Shown one piece after another: positions 1 to 8,934 of a DNA stretch of 64,000 nt. The translations under genes and the position numbers were made by a program. A model generated the notes under the pieces. The model did no database searches. It was not told where the DNA came from and saw only the letters and a program-made list of their open reading frames with translations. Every line of letters begins with the position of its first letter. The first letter of the stretch is position 1. This DNA comes from CBDCMJ01 sp965218875 (GTDB lineage Bacteria > Chloroflexota > Dehalococcoidia > Lucifugimonadales > UBA3495): positions 18,824-82,823 of the forward strand of contig CBDCMJ010000001.1 in assembly GCA_965218875.1 (NCBI GenBank). Reading direction: 5' to 3'.

Positions 1-675
1 GGCGTTGATTGAGGGAAGCCGCCAGATTGGACTGTCGGGGCTGCTCCAGGCCGCGTCCCGCTCCAGGGCCAGCAGAACCGGAAAGGGCACAACGGCCGCC
101 AGGCGGCGGGCGTGCCGCAACCTGGTCTCGTCGGGCAACAGCAGTAGCACACCGCCGGGCGGCGGCCCCTCCCTGAGCCGCCAGATGCGCTTGGCGAAGC
201 CGGTGCGGTCGGCGGTGAGTCCCTGCCTGATCAAGCCTATGGTGCGGCCGTCATTGAGCACGATACCGGCGTCCAGGGGCAGGCCCCGGTACCACCGGAA
301 CGAAGCGATTCCCTCCAGGGCGGCAATGGAAGACGTGAGTCGGTAGATCACGGCCACGGCGTCCAGCCGCTCCAAAAGGATGCGCCGCCACCGGGCGGAT
401 ACCGGGTGGCGGCGCAAAATCTGTTCCAGGGTAATGCCCTCGACCTCGGCCAGGCGGCGCAACCCGGGGCCGGTGGGGAAGTAGCGGCGCGTCTGCCGCA
501 GCAGGGCGGTGGCGTGGGGGAGGGACGCGACGAGGCCCTCGCGCTCCAGGGCGGCGACGGCGTTGTAGACCGAGCGGTCGGGTACGCCGGAGACGGCGGC
601 CAGCTCCAGCCGGTCCAGGAAGGGCATGTCCGCCAGCCGCCGCAGGGTCTCCAGGTGAATCTCTCCGTTGCTCAT
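1..675 (-). CDS. Replication-relaxation-like (Replic_Relax) winged-helix protein, N-terminal part, cut by window edge
   Basis: The reading frame opens with ATG at 673-675 and stays open for 225 codons to base 1, so the C-terminus lies outside the window. The start overlaps the stop of the upstream VirD4-like gene as TGATG, which indicates translational coupling. The first ~75 residues look like a winged helix (a Leu-rich helix followed by a GVPDRSVYNAVAALEREGLV-type recognition segment). The protein matches the complete 557-residue homologue at 50890-52563 along its visible length, for example SARWRRILLERLDAVAVIYR here against SAQWRRVLLGRLDAQAVIYR there. It is the last gene of the left secretion operon, as in the right copy. 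The role is assigned from the full-length homologue: probable DNA-binding or nicking accessory of the conjugative element. Family assignment is moderate. Confidence 0.75.
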   Translation of the reverse strand, partial: MSNGEIHLETLRRLADMPFLDRLELAAVSGVPDRSVYNAVAALEREGLVASLPHATALLRQTRRYFPTGPGLRRLAEVEGITLEQILRRHPVSARWRRILLERLDAVAVIYRLTSSIAALEGIASFRWYRGLPLDAGIVLNDGRTIGLIRQGLTADRTGFAKRIWRLREGPPPGGVLLLLPDETRLRHARRLAAVVPFPVLLALERDAAWSSPDSPIWRLPSINA

Positions 676-3254
676 CAGGCGTCACCTCCGGAACCACTCC
701 CCGGCGGGTTGGGGTTGCGGGTTCGCGTCCGGTGCTGCCCGCCGGTCTGGTCCGTGGCCGGAGGCTGCGCCGGTGGGGAACCATTGGCGTTCTGCCGCTC
801 CGCCAGGAGCCTGCGGTACTCGCTCACCCTCTGCTCCCCCTCGGCGTTGCCGGCCGCGATCTGGCCGGCGCTGGTGGTGTAGCCACGGGAGGCGTTGCGA
901 ACGGCCTCGGCCACCTCGGGGTCGCCCGGCTCCGGCTTGCGGACCATCATCGAGTAGGCGGGCAGACGCTCCGTCCCCACGGTGGCCCGCACGTAGCACT
1001 GATGGACCGGCAATGACGTGATGTCGTCCTCGGTCACCCGGTCCTTGCCCAGCTCCCACACCAGCCGGCGGGCGTCGTTACCGGCCACCTGGAACACCGC
1101 CAGGCAGCCCAGGTTGGCCAGGATGGTGTCCTGCATGGTGCGGGAGAGGTCGTCCAGCTTGGCCAGGCTCTGCGTCGCCAGGATGAAACTGGCGCCGTAC
1201 TTGCCCAGCTCGCTGAGCATGGACTCGTAATCGACGCCGGGCATGGACTGCATCTCGTCCACGACCACCAGGGCGCCCCGCCGCCGGTGCAGGGGCAGGC
1301 TCTCCTGCTCCCGGATCACCGAGTCCACCAGGTTGAGCAGGGACGCTCCCACCAGGGCGGCCACGTCCCTGCCCGCCGTCCCCTGGGCGGTGGACACCAG
1401 CAGCACGCCGCCCTCCAGGATGGTCTCCCGCAGGTCGATGGTGGAGCGGGACTGGCCCAGAATGGAGCGGGCGCGCTTGGAGGAGGCGTAGTAGGCCAGG
1501 CGGGTCTGCACCGGGGCCAATGCCTCGGCCCGGTACTGGCGGTGCCAGCCGCCGAAGTCCCGCTCCCACCACTCCATGATGTAGGGGTCGGAGACCTTCG
1601 CCAGCACCTCGCCCCGGAACTTGCCGTCGGAGAGGAGCTTCAGCCCGTCCAGGATGGTGTGCTGGTCGCCGGCGTCGGTGGAAGGGTGGGCGTTGGCCTC
1701 GTGCAGGGTCTTGACGGTGTGCTCCAGGATGGACTGCATCCGTGGACCCCACTGTTCCCACAGGCCCCGCGCCACCCGCACCACCGAGTCGGCGGTGCGG
1801 TCCCTATCGGCGAAGATGCGGGTGTCCAGCAGGTTGATGCCCGGCGCGCCCTGTTCGTCGGCCAGGTCGATGAGCCTCACTTTGTCGACGATGGACCCGG
1901 GGACGTGCTCCAGCAGCCCGGCCACCAGGTCGGCATGGGGGTCGACGACGATGATGGCGTCGCCGTCCCGGCCCGCCGCCTTCTCCCTGAGCTTGTGGAC
2001 GACGATGTGGTGCATCAGGGTGGACTTGCCCATGCGGGTGCGGGCCACGTAGAGATGGTGACGGCGCAGCAGGTCCTCGGGGAAGCGAATCTCCCGGGTC
2101 TGCCCGCCGGTGGTGTCGCCCACCAGCGCGCCCTCGGCAGTGCCCCGGACCGGGGGCAGCAGGGACCTGGAGCCGGAGCGTTCCACCAACGGAGTCTCGT
2201 CACGCTCGCCGGGCGGGTGCCACAGCGTGGCCGCCTCTCGCACCCCCAGGATGCTGCGCTTGCCGAACAGACCCGGCCCGGCGGGGTGCAGGTTGTCCGT
2301 GGGAACCAGGGGTTGTACGTCGCCGACCTTGAACCTGGCCCCGGCGGGATGATCGAAATGGCGGTAGGCGGCGGCCACCCCTTCCAGCAGTTCCTCGGCC
2401 CGCTGGATGCGGCCCCGTTCCGGCAGGACTGCCACCACCTGCAACTCGGCGTCGAAGGCGATGCGGGAGACCTTCTCCCGTATCAGGATGGGGTCGTAGA
2501 CCCGGCTGCGGGCCTGCTTCCAGCGCCACCAGCCCCAGCCCGCCACGGTCAGGCCCAGGACGGAGCCCGCGCCCAGGAGCGACGCCTTGAGGAACTCGCC
2601 GTCCTGTACCCACAGGTAGCCCTTCAGGGCGGCCAGCGCCCCCGCGCCCAGCACGGCCATGGTGACGCCGTCCAGCTGCAGGGGCTTGGTCTGGTAGGTG
2701 TAGGAGGGATCGGGCCGCTGCTGGCCCGGGTTCTTGAAGGCCTTCTGCTGGTGAGCCTGGGACCAGTCGGGACCCAGGGAGCGCAGCAGCAGGCGGGAGA
2801 CCAGCCGCTCGCCGGGCCGCAGGTCGCCGAGCGCGCCCAGGAGGGCAATGAGCGGATCGGAGCCGGCGTCCAGCAGGTCGTCGTCCCGGAAGGTGCGCAG
2901 GGGGACGAACTCCGGCCCGCCGGAGCGCAGAGTCAGGCCCCAGGCCTGCTCCCCCGGGTCCAGCCGCAACGGGTCGTCCCCGGGCGGTACCTCGCGGATG
3001 CGGGCCTGGGGGTAGTGGGCGGCCAGCTGTCCCTGGACCACCTGCCGGTCCAGGCAGCGGGCCATCAGGGTGACGCCGCTGGCGTCACCGGCCAGCTCCA
3101 GGGAGAAGGGTTCGGGGACGGCGATGGACTGGAGCAGGTTCTCCACGCCCAGCAGGGTCCGCTCGCCGGTGCGCGGCGGCGTCACCGCCAAAAGGGCCGG
3201 AGGACGACGGTTCCGGGCGTCGCCGAAGATGATTTTCTTCACGTTGATATTCAT
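675..3254 (-). CDS. VirD4/TraG-like type IV coupling ATPase (left copy)
   Basis: An 859-residue P-loop ATPase of the HerA/VirD4/TraG type, expected to sit in the membrane and feed DNA or protein substrate to the secretion channel. Visible features are a hydrophobic segment at about residues 195-235 (membrane anchor), a Walker A motif ARTRMGKST near residue 406, a following IIVVDPHADL strand near 435, and a Walker B/sensor block VVVDEMQSM near 665 followed by FILATQSLAKL, typical of coupling proteins. The C-terminal ~60 residues are Pro/Gly/Asn-rich and look disordered. It lies 35 nt downstream of the VirB4-like gene and overlaps the start of the next gene. The homologue at 48287-50893 is closely similar throughout, with most differences in the N-terminal domain and the tail. 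Confidence 0.9.
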   Translation of the reverse strand: MNINVKKIIFGDARNRRPPALLAVTPPRTGERTLLGVENLLQSIAVPEPFSLELAGDASGVTLMARCLDRQVVQGQLAAHYPQARIREVPPGDDPLRLDPGEQAWGLTLRSGGPEFVPLRTFRDDDLLDAGSDPLIALLGALGDLRPGERLVSRLLLRSLGPDWSQAHQQKAFKNPGQQRPDPSYTYQTKPLQLDGVTMAVLGAGALAALKGYLWVQDGEFLKASLLGAGSVLGLTVAGWGWWRWKQARSRVYDPILIREKVSRIAFDAELQVVAVLPERGRIQRAEELLEGVAAAYRHFDHPAGARFKVGDVQPLVPTDNLHPAGPGLFGKRSILGVREAATLWHPPGERDETPLVERSGSRSLLPPVRGTAEGALVGDTTGGQTREIRFPEDLLRRHHLYVARTRMGKSTLMHHIVVHKLREKAAGRDGDAIIVVDPHADLVAGLLEHVPGSIVDKVRLIDLADEQGAPGINLLDTRIFADRDRTADSVVRVARGLWEQWGPRMQSILEHTVKTLHEANAHPSTDAGDQHTILDGLKLLSDGKFRGEVLAKVSDPYIMEWWERDFGGWHRQYRAEALAPVQTRLAYYASSKRARSILGQSRSTIDLRETILEGGVLLVSTAQGTAGRDVAALVGASLLNLVDSVIREQESLPLHRRRGALVVVDEMQSMPGVDYESMLSELGKYGASFILATQSLAKLDDLSRTMQDTILANLGCLAVFQVAGNDARRLVWELGKDRVTEDDITSLPVHQCYVRATVGTERLPAYSMMVRKPEPGDPEVAEAVRNASRGYTTSAGQIAAGNAEGEQRVSEYRRLLAERQNANGSPPAQPPATDQTGGQHRTRTRNPNPPGSGSGGDA

Positions 3255-3289
3255 ACTGGATGCCTCTCTTTACGGGATTTGTTTGCGGA

Positions 3290-5542
3290 CTAATGACGCG
3301 GCCCCGGCCGCCACTCGATTACCTCGGTCTCTTCGGGGGTGGCCTCGATGCGGATGGGGAAGCGGTTGCCCCTTGCCAGCAGCAGCCCGTCTCCCCGAGG
3401 ACAGGACAGGAGCCAGCGTTGCAGCTCCACCGGCAGGTCGAAGGCTTCGCCCACGGTGCTGATGGCGGCGGCGTCCTGCTGCAACAGCAGCTTGAAGGCG
3501 GCGTTCTGGAGCAGCGCCCTGCCGGAGTGGCCGGTGATGGCGCGCGACGAGTCCTCGGAGAGCAGGTCCTGCACGTCCTGGGTGATGAACTGCAACCCCA
3601 GCCGGTGCTTGCGGGCGCGCTTGGCCATGCTGACCATGAATGCCGCCCCTTCGGGGTGCTGCATGATGCTCCACACCTCGTCCACCACCAGCAGGCGGGG
3701 CCGGGGGTCTTGGGCGGCGGCGGCCCATACCGTCTCGGTGCAGACCATCGCGGCGGCGGGACGCAGTTCCGGTTCCAGCAGGTGCAGGTCGAAGACGGTG
3801 ACCAGGGCCTCGTGGGTCAGCAGGTCGTCGCCCTCGTCGGAGAGCAGGTGGCGCAGGCTACCGGTGGCGAAGGGCCGCAGCAGGTGGGCGATGTCGCCGC
3901 CCTCGGCTTCCAGGTAGGCGTAGAAGTCGCGGAATCCGGTGCGCTCCCTATGCTCGGCGTAGTAGCCCGCCAGGGCGTGATCCAAAGACGAGCGCCGCTC
4001 GGCGCTGAGCCGCTCCCCCACCATCACCTCGATGAGACGCCGCAGGCTGCCGATGCGCTGGAGCAGTTCCTCGCTGTCGCCCCGATCGATGACGAAGGGG
4101 TTCATGCCCTGCCCCGCGATTCCAGGGGACAGCACCCTCCCGCCGGCGGCGCGGGCCATGTCGGCGTACTCGCCCTCCGGGTCGATCACGTAGGCGCGCA
4201 CGCCACGGCAGACGCCGCGCAGCACCCCCAGCTTGGTGGCGAAACTCTTGCCGCTGCCGGAACGGGCTAGGACGGCGGTGTTGGCATTCAGGTGGGTGCC
4301 GTCGAAGGGGTCGTAGACGATGGGGGCGCAGGCCCGCAGGTCGATGCCGTAGAGAGTGCCGCTCCTGGTGTCCAGGTCCGGCGGCGAGAAGGGGAAGAGC
4401 CGCGCCAGCGACGACGTGTCCAGGGTCCGCCACACCGCCACGGCGTTGAGGCCCAGGGGCAGGGTGGACAGCAGGCCCTCGCGCTGCCGGAAGGCCAGGT
4501 TGTCCAGCTTGCCCAGGGTGGCGGCGAAGTGGGCGCGGGCCTTCTGGGTCAACTCCTTCAGCCCGTCGGCGTTGTCGGCGTGCAACGTCACCGACAGGGA
4601 GGCATGGAACAGCCGCTCCCGTCCCCGCTGTACTTCATCGCGCAAACGGCTCACGTCCTCCAGGGCGATCTCCGCCTCCGGCGACAGGCTGCGGCCCCGG
4701 TTCAGAGACAGGGATTGCGCCGACTCGAAGCGGACCTTCTGCCACTCCAGGGTGCGGGCGGCCTGCTCCGACGGAATGGCGCCCAGGTGGACCGACAGAT
4801 CCATGGGCGCTCCGGCGGCCATCAGCCCCTGTAGGAAGCCCGGGGCCAGCAAGCGGGGCCACTTGCCCAGGTGCAGGGAGCGGGTCAGGTGGGCTCCGAC
4901 GCGGATGTCGCGGCGGTTGATCTCCACCGCCAACTCTGTGTCTTCATCACGGTCAATGGGTGAACCCCCAAGGGCCGAGGCCAGCAGCAGGAGGCGCAGC
5001 GGTTCTCCTTTCAGGGGGAACACTCCCAGCCCGGCCCGGGCCAGCAGCCCACGCATCTCGTCGGCGCGGTTGTGTTCGCAGATGGCGTAGAAGCGCCGGT
5101 CCAGGATTCCCTCCCGGGATTCCAAGCCGGTCAGGAGCCGTCCCAGGGAGTCGGCGGCATCTCGGGTCTGCTGGGGCAGGTCCTCGGGCTGGGCTTGTTC
5201 AAGATTGGCCCGCAGGCTTTGAAACACCGGCGGGTGCTGGCGGACCAGCAGTTGCACCGGGAAGTCCAGGGCGTTCAACGAACCGGCGAAGGCCCCCAGC
5301 TTGGGCTCGTCCAGCTCCAACCCCATCACCTCCAGCACCCCCAGCTTCACCCCGTCCAGCCGCACCGGCCCGTCCTCTTCCAGGTGGGACAGCATGAAGA
5401 ACAGGGACAGCGGGGGTGGCGGCTTGGGTTCCGCCGTCTCGGTGAGCTCGATGTCATTGGGTTGAATTTCCTCGGACGCTGCGGGATTTTCCTTCCTGCC
5501 GCGTCCGGCCAGCTTCTTCAGGTTGGGTAGTGTCGCTTTCAT
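3290..5542 (-). CDS. VirB4-like type IV secretion ATPase (left copy)
   Basis: A 750-residue ATPase of the VirB4/TraC family, the motor conserved in all conjugative type IV systems. The N-terminal half carries the VirB4 CagE-like region (SLNALDFPVQLLVRQHP near residue 90). Walker A ARSGSGKS lies near residue 425, followed by AYVIDPEGEYADMA, and Walker B LLVVDEVWSIM near 620 is followed by LQFITQDVQDLL. The start ATG at 5540-5542 has a good ribosome site (AAGGAG about 9 nt upstream). It sits between the small membrane protein gene and the VirD4-like gene. The right-arm homologue is 747 residues, with nearly identical C-terminal ATPase sequence and a more divergent N-terminal leader. Confidence 0.93.
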   Translation of the reverse strand: MKATLPNLKKLAGRGRKENPAASEEIQPNDIELTETAEPKPPPPLSLFFMLSHLEEDGPVRLDGVKLGVLEVMGLELDEPKLGAFAGSLNALDFPVQLLVRQHPPVFQSLRANLEQAQPEDLPQQTRDAADSLGRLLTGLESREGILDRRFYAICEHNRADEMRGLLARAGLGVFPLKGEPLRLLLLASALGGSPIDRDEDTELAVEINRRDIRVGAHLTRSLHLGKWPRLLAPGFLQGLMAAGAPMDLSVHLGAIPSEQAARTLEWQKVRFESAQSLSLNRGRSLSPEAEIALEDVSRLRDEVQRGRERLFHASLSVTLHADNADGLKELTQKARAHFAATLGKLDNLAFRQREGLLSTLPLGLNAVAVWRTLDTSSLARLFPFSPPDLDTRSGTLYGIDLRACAPIVYDPFDGTHLNANTAVLARSGSGKSFATKLGVLRGVCRGVRAYVIDPEGEYADMARAAGGRVLSPGIAGQGMNPFVIDRGDSEELLQRIGSLRRLIEVMVGERLSAERRSSLDHALAGYYAEHRERTGFRDFYAYLEAEGGDIAHLLRPFATGSLRHLLSDEGDDLLTHEALVTVFDLHLLEPELRPAAAMVCTETVWAAAAQDPRPRLLVVDEVWSIMQHPEGAAFMVSMAKRARKHRLGLQFITQDVQDLLSEDSSRAITGHSGRALLQNAAFKLLLQQDAAAISTVGEAFDLPVELQRWLLSCPRGDGLLLARGNRFPIRIEATPEETEVIEWRPGPRH

Positions 5543-5563
5543 CGGTGAATCTCCTTTTTTCTT

Positions 5564-5911
5564 CTATGGGCCGGGCAGGACTTCGATGATCCGGCTGTTG
5601 AGCGCGGCGGCGATGCCCTTGGCCAGCAGCACCACCACCAGCCCGACCACGGCCATGATTACGGCGTTCCTGGCTTTTCCCCGCCCAGAACCTTCTCCCT
5701 CGGCGCCCTCGGCCATCAGGACGAACCCCGCCCAGACGATGGCGAAGAAGCACAGGCCCACCCCGGCGTAGGCCATGCCGGTCAGCACCACGTCGAAGGC
5801 GGCCAGCATCCTTGCCTTCTCGTCCGGCGCGGCGGCGGCCACGGAGGCCAGCGCCGCACCGGAGGCGAGCAGGGTCTTTGCCACGCGCCCTACCACGGCC
5901 ACCAGTCCCAC
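5564..5911 (-). CDS. Small two-span membrane protein of the secretion operon (left copy)
   Basis: I set the start at the GTG at 5909-5911 by alignment with the right copy, whose frame opens at the equivalent GTG. Translation gives 115 residues. The frame overlaps the 3' end of the PrgI-like gene by about 20 nt, so the two are probably coupled. The protein has an N-terminal hydrophobic stretch ending in ASVAAAAPDE (possible signal peptide or first span), a strong second span AGVGLCFFAIVWAGFVLMA, a charged EGAEGEGSGRGKAR linker, and a third span with VVGLVVVLLAKGIA. The pattern fits a VirB2/TrbC-like pilin or a small channel subunit, but there is no diagnostic motif. Its conserved position in both arms supports a structural role. 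Confidence 0.75.
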   Translation of the reverse strand: MGLVAVVGRVAKTLLASGAALASVAAAAPDEKARMLAAFDVVLTGMAYAGVGLCFFAIVWAGFVLMAEGAEGEGSGRGKARNAVIMAVVGLVVVLLAKGIAAALNSRIIEVLPGP

Positions 5912-7509
5912 CAGTTGGAATCGCCCACCGGCGTCTGCTCCGCCCTGGGCGGCGGGGGTGTGGGCGGTGGAACGTGCAGGGCCTCGTATGGGTCGTCGGC
6001 CCCCACGCCCAGAGCCTGCCCCGCACTTGATGCGGGGGCCGGGGCCAGGGGCGCCGTCTCCGGCCTGGTCCGGGTGACCGGAGCGCGCTGGGTCTCGACG
6101 GCCCGCACGTGCTCCGGGTGGTGGACGTAGATACGGACGGTCCTGGTCACCGAGGAACCCTCGCCGCAGGACAGGCTCACCCGCCGGGTATACACGTCGG
6201 TTCGGGCCGGGTGGTGGGTGGTCTGCAACATCGGAGGCAGCGGCACGTTCAGCGTCGCCGTAAGGTCCGCCGTGATTTCCAGGTTGTGGACCGCCTTCCT
6301 GTTGGCGACGGGCAGCCGGAACCGGGTCTCGCCGCCCGCGACGAAGGACACGCTGGCCCGGTGGCTTCCGGCGGCGACGTCGACCCTGCCAGCGATTCGG
6401 GTGACGCTGGCGTCCAGCAGGGCGGGGACGTTCTGGCTGAAGTGGCCGCCGTACACCGGCAGGTCCACCTCCTGGCGGGTCTCGGCGATACACTCCGAGG
6501 CGATGACGCCGGAGATGCTGCCCGGCGTCCACTCCAGGGAGGTCAGCTCCAGGTCGCACAGCCCGCCGTCGGCCTGGGGCAGGGGGTAGGGTATCTGGCC
6601 GCTCTTCAGGGTCACCGCTCCGGACCGGCCCAGGGCGTCCAACCAGGAGAAGGTGAAGGACGGCGACGGGCCGTTCAGGGTCAGGTTGTAGCTCTTGCTC
6701 TGGCCCGCCGTCAGGCTGGTGTTGGCCCCCATCTTCAGGGTCCGGCCCGACCTGCCGCCGAAGACCCGCACCTTCAGGTCCAGGTCGTGGGCCGCCCGCA
6801 GGGTGACGGCGGCGGTGTCGCCGGAGACGGCGAGACGTTCGATGAAGATGCGCCGTCCCGGCACCGGCTCCGGCGGGACGAAGTAGATCTCGTCCAGCCG
6901 CCAGCCCGGGTCCTCGTCGGGGTCGTCGGCCAGGACGGCGCTGGGCAGCAGGACCACCGCCAGCAGGCCCAGCGCCGCCACCGCCAGGAAGCGGTTCCAG
7001 GGTTTCTTGCCCTTGGATTCATGCTGGCTGGGGTTGGGGCCGTTGCCGCCGTCCCGGTTGCGGCGTTTGCCGAACCAGCTGTGGGGACGGAACGGTGCTC
7101 TCCCCTTCTTGCGGGCAGCCCTGACCCCCCGGCTCAAGCCGGAGGCGGCTTTCTTGGCCAGCAGCCGCAGCGGGTCGGGCCTGGCCTCCGGCGGGGCGGG
7201 CGGCTCGCTCTTGGTCATTTCCAGCGGGGACCCGGCGTAGCGCCTGGCCCCCAGGTTGAACTTCAGCAGGTCGGCGGCCACCAGGGGCAGCCCCCGGCCT
7301 CCCACCTTGCCCACGGTCAGGGCAATTCCCACGACGCCGATCAGCACGCCAACCGCCAGGCGCACCGCCATCGGGCCGAAGGGCAGGTAGTGGAAGGCTC
7401 CGTAGGACACGGCGCACACCGCCACCACCGCCACTATCTGGGGAAAGGTGAACCACAGCAGCACTTTATCCTCGGCCTGCACGTGGGTTGGGACTTCATG
7501 CTCTCTCAT
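5890..7509 (-). CDS. PrgI-like membrane protein fused to a secreted beta-rich ectodomain (left copy)
   Basis: A 539-residue protein. Residues 1-95 resemble the PrgI family (VirB3-like position in Gram-positive conjugation systems): an N-terminal EVPTHVQAEDKVLLWFTFPQ segment, then two membrane spans at about 22-43 and 47-66. A basic linker with many Arg/Lys residues follows, then a third hydrophobic segment at about 173-194 ending VLADDPDED, which looks like an internal signal/anchor. The remaining ~340 residues are beta-rich, with few cysteines (CDLELTSLEW, ECIAE, LSCGEG) and a Pro-rich C-terminus, and are probably exported. Joining a PrgI module and an exported domain in one polypeptide is unusual, and the right copy has the same layout. 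It is 13 nt downstream of the small pilin-like gene. Confidence 0.8.
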   Translation of the reverse strand: MREHEVPTHVQAEDKVLLWFTFPQIVAVVAVCAVSYGAFHYLPFGPMAVRLAVGVLIGVVGIALTVGKVGGRGLPLVAADLLKFNLGARRYAGSPLEMTKSEPPAPPEARPDPLRLLAKKAASGLSRGVRAARKKGRAPFRPHSWFGKRRNRDGGNGPNPSQHESKGKKPWNRFLAVAALGLLAVVLLPSAVLADDPDEDPGWRLDEIYFVPPEPVPGRRIFIERLAVSGDTAAVTLRAAHDLDLKVRVFGGRSGRTLKMGANTSLTAGQSKSYNLTLNGPSPSFTFSWLDALGRSGAVTLKSGQIPYPLPQADGGLCDLELTSLEWTPGSISGVIASECIAETRQEVDLPVYGGHFSQNVPALLDASVTRIAGRVDVAAGSHRASVSFVAGGETRFRLPVANRKAVHNLEITADLTATLNVPLPPMLQTTHHPARTDVYTRRVSLSCGEGSSVTRTVRIYVHHPEHVRAVETQRAPVTRTRPETAPLAPAPASSAGQALGVGADDPYEALHVPPPTPPPPRAEQTPVGDSNWWDWWPW

Positions 7510-7522
7510 TCCATCCCTCCTT

Positions 7523-7795
7523 CTAGCTGTCGGTCGGGTCGGGCACGGTGGGGTCCACCGGGTTGCCCACCACGGCGTTCATCACCAGCTCAACGACGCC
7601 ATAAGCGACGAGGGCCAGCACGATGCCGGCCAGGGCGGTCATCATGGCCGCCTTGCCCCGCTCCATCTGGTTGGGCGCTCCGGAGGCGGTGAGGTACATG
7701 TAGGCGCCGTAGATGAAATAGCCCACGCCGACGACGCCCACCAAACCCAGCAGGATGCCCACCAGGTTCGATATGGTCTGTGTCAGGTCGTCCAT
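7523..7795 (-). CDS. VirB2/TrbC-like small integral membrane protein (left copy)
   Basis: A 90-residue protein with two hydrophobic spans: the N-terminal NLVGILLGLVGVVGVGYFIY, then GIVLALVAYGVVELVM. They are separated by a short polar loop containing PNQMERGKAAM. This two-helix hairpin with a charged cytoplasmic loop is typical of TrbC/VirB2 pilins and the equivalent small subunits of Gram-positive conjugation systems. The AAAGGAG ribosome site is well placed before ATG 7793-7795. The right-arm homologue (43684-43980) is almost identical up to the C-terminus, where it has a few extra residues. The assignment to VirB2 rather than another small channel subunit is inferred. Confidence 0.8.
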   Translation of the reverse strand: MDDLTQTISNLVGILLGLVGVVGVGYFIYGAYMYLTASGAPNQMERGKAAMMTALAGIVLALVAYGVVELVMNAVVGNPVDPTVPDPTDS

Positions 7796-7947
7796 ACGGT
7801 TTTTCTCCTTTCAAATTGGATTGCCCGATATGTGAATTGCGTTGCTGTGGTCGGCCCCAATCTGCTACTGGCACATGTCTCCACCTCCCGGGCGGTTCCG
7901 GCGCGAAACCTGTCCGCGCCGGTGGTTGTCGTCGTTCCGGTTGCTGG

Positions 7948-8928
7948 CTACGGCCCCTGGCTGCGGGGCGTCGGGCCGCTTTGGGCCGGGGAAGTGGAGT
8001 TCTGGGCCGCCGAGTTCACCGCTCCGGCGGCCGTGGTGGCGGCGGCGCTGGCTGCGCCGGTCGCCGCTGACGCGGCGGCAACTCCCGCCGGTCCTCCGGC
8101 AGCTCCACCGGCCAACATCCCCAGGGCGCGGCCAGAACGCACCACCGAGCCGGGCAGGGACATCCCGAAGTAGAGGGTGTGCAGCCAGGCGTCGAAGGTC
8201 CCGTGATGCCCCAGCATCGAGGGCACCCGGCCCGCCAGGTACATGAAGGCGATGGCCATCAGCAGCTTCCACACCAGGTCCTCCGACGGCTCGAAAGCGG
8301 CGATGGCGGCGAAGTCCTCCAGAAAGGCGAAGGCCAGGGCCACGGCGATGAGCTGGATTGCCTGCTGGAACACCGTGGTCATGAACAGCCGGAGCCAGTG
8401 CTTTCCCCAACCGGCGGTGTGGGGCAGAATCCACAGCCCCAGGGCGATGGGCGCCAGGCAGAGCAGGATGTCAATCAGGGCCAGGCGCAGGATCATCTGC
8501 ACCAGCAGGTAGAGGACGAAGAAGCCGAAGACCAGGTAGAGCAGGGCGATGAACACCGCCAGGCCGGTGTTGGCGGTCTCGACGGCGGTCAGCAGCGGCT
8601 CCAGGGGAGCCCGCAGCAGGGCGCCGGGGGTCACGTCCAGGGAGACGGCGATGAACTGGGAGACGGCGTGGGCCACGTCGATGACCAGGGCGCACCACCA
8701 GAGGGACGACGCGGCGGCGGTGAGTCCCAGGACCAGCCGGGGCACCATCTCCCGCCAGCCCGACTGGTGGTGGCCCAGGTGCTCCTGGACGATGAAGCTC
8801 AGCCCCATCCAGCCCAGGATCACCGCCAAAGCGCCGGAGGTGATGGCCCAGACCACCATCCACGCCTGCTGGATGAAGGGATGCAGGTAGGTGAGTTCAG
8901 GAGGAGTTCCGGTGAGGATGTCCGTCAT
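7948..8928 (-). CDS. VirB6/TrbL-like polytopic channel protein (left copy)
   Basis: A 326-residue polytopic membrane protein with about six hydrophobic spans between residues 20 and 245, including VVWAITSGALAVILGWMGLS, LVLGLTAAASSLWWCALVI, VFIALLYLVFGFFVLYLLV and IDILLCLAPIALGLWILP. The LLCLAPIALGLWILP region followed by WLRLFMTTVFQQAIQ is the kind of core seen in VirB6/TrbL channel subunits. The C-terminal ~70 residues are Ala/Gly/Ser/Thr-rich and probably disordered. It starts 6 nt after the stop of the secreted-protein gene. The right-arm homologue at 42558-43538 has the same length and differs at only a handful of residues, so this gene is under strong constraint or was homogenised recently. 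Confidence 0.85.
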   Translation of the reverse strand: MTDILTGTPPELTYLHPFIQQAWMVVWAITSGALAVILGWMGLSFIVQEHLGHHQSGWREMVPRLVLGLTAAASSLWWCALVIDVAHAVSQFIAVSLDVTPGALLRAPLEPLLTAVETANTGLAVFIALLYLVFGFFVLYLLVQMILRLALIDILLCLAPIALGLWILPHTAGWGKHWLRLFMTTVFQQAIQLIAVALAFAFLEDFAAIAAFEPSEDLVWKLLMAIAFMYLAGRVPSMLGHHGTFDAWLHTLYFGMSLPGSVVRSGRALGMLAGGAAGGPAGVAAASAATGAASAAATTAAGAVNSAAQNSTSPAQSGPTPRSQGP

Positions 8929-8934
8929 ACGTCC

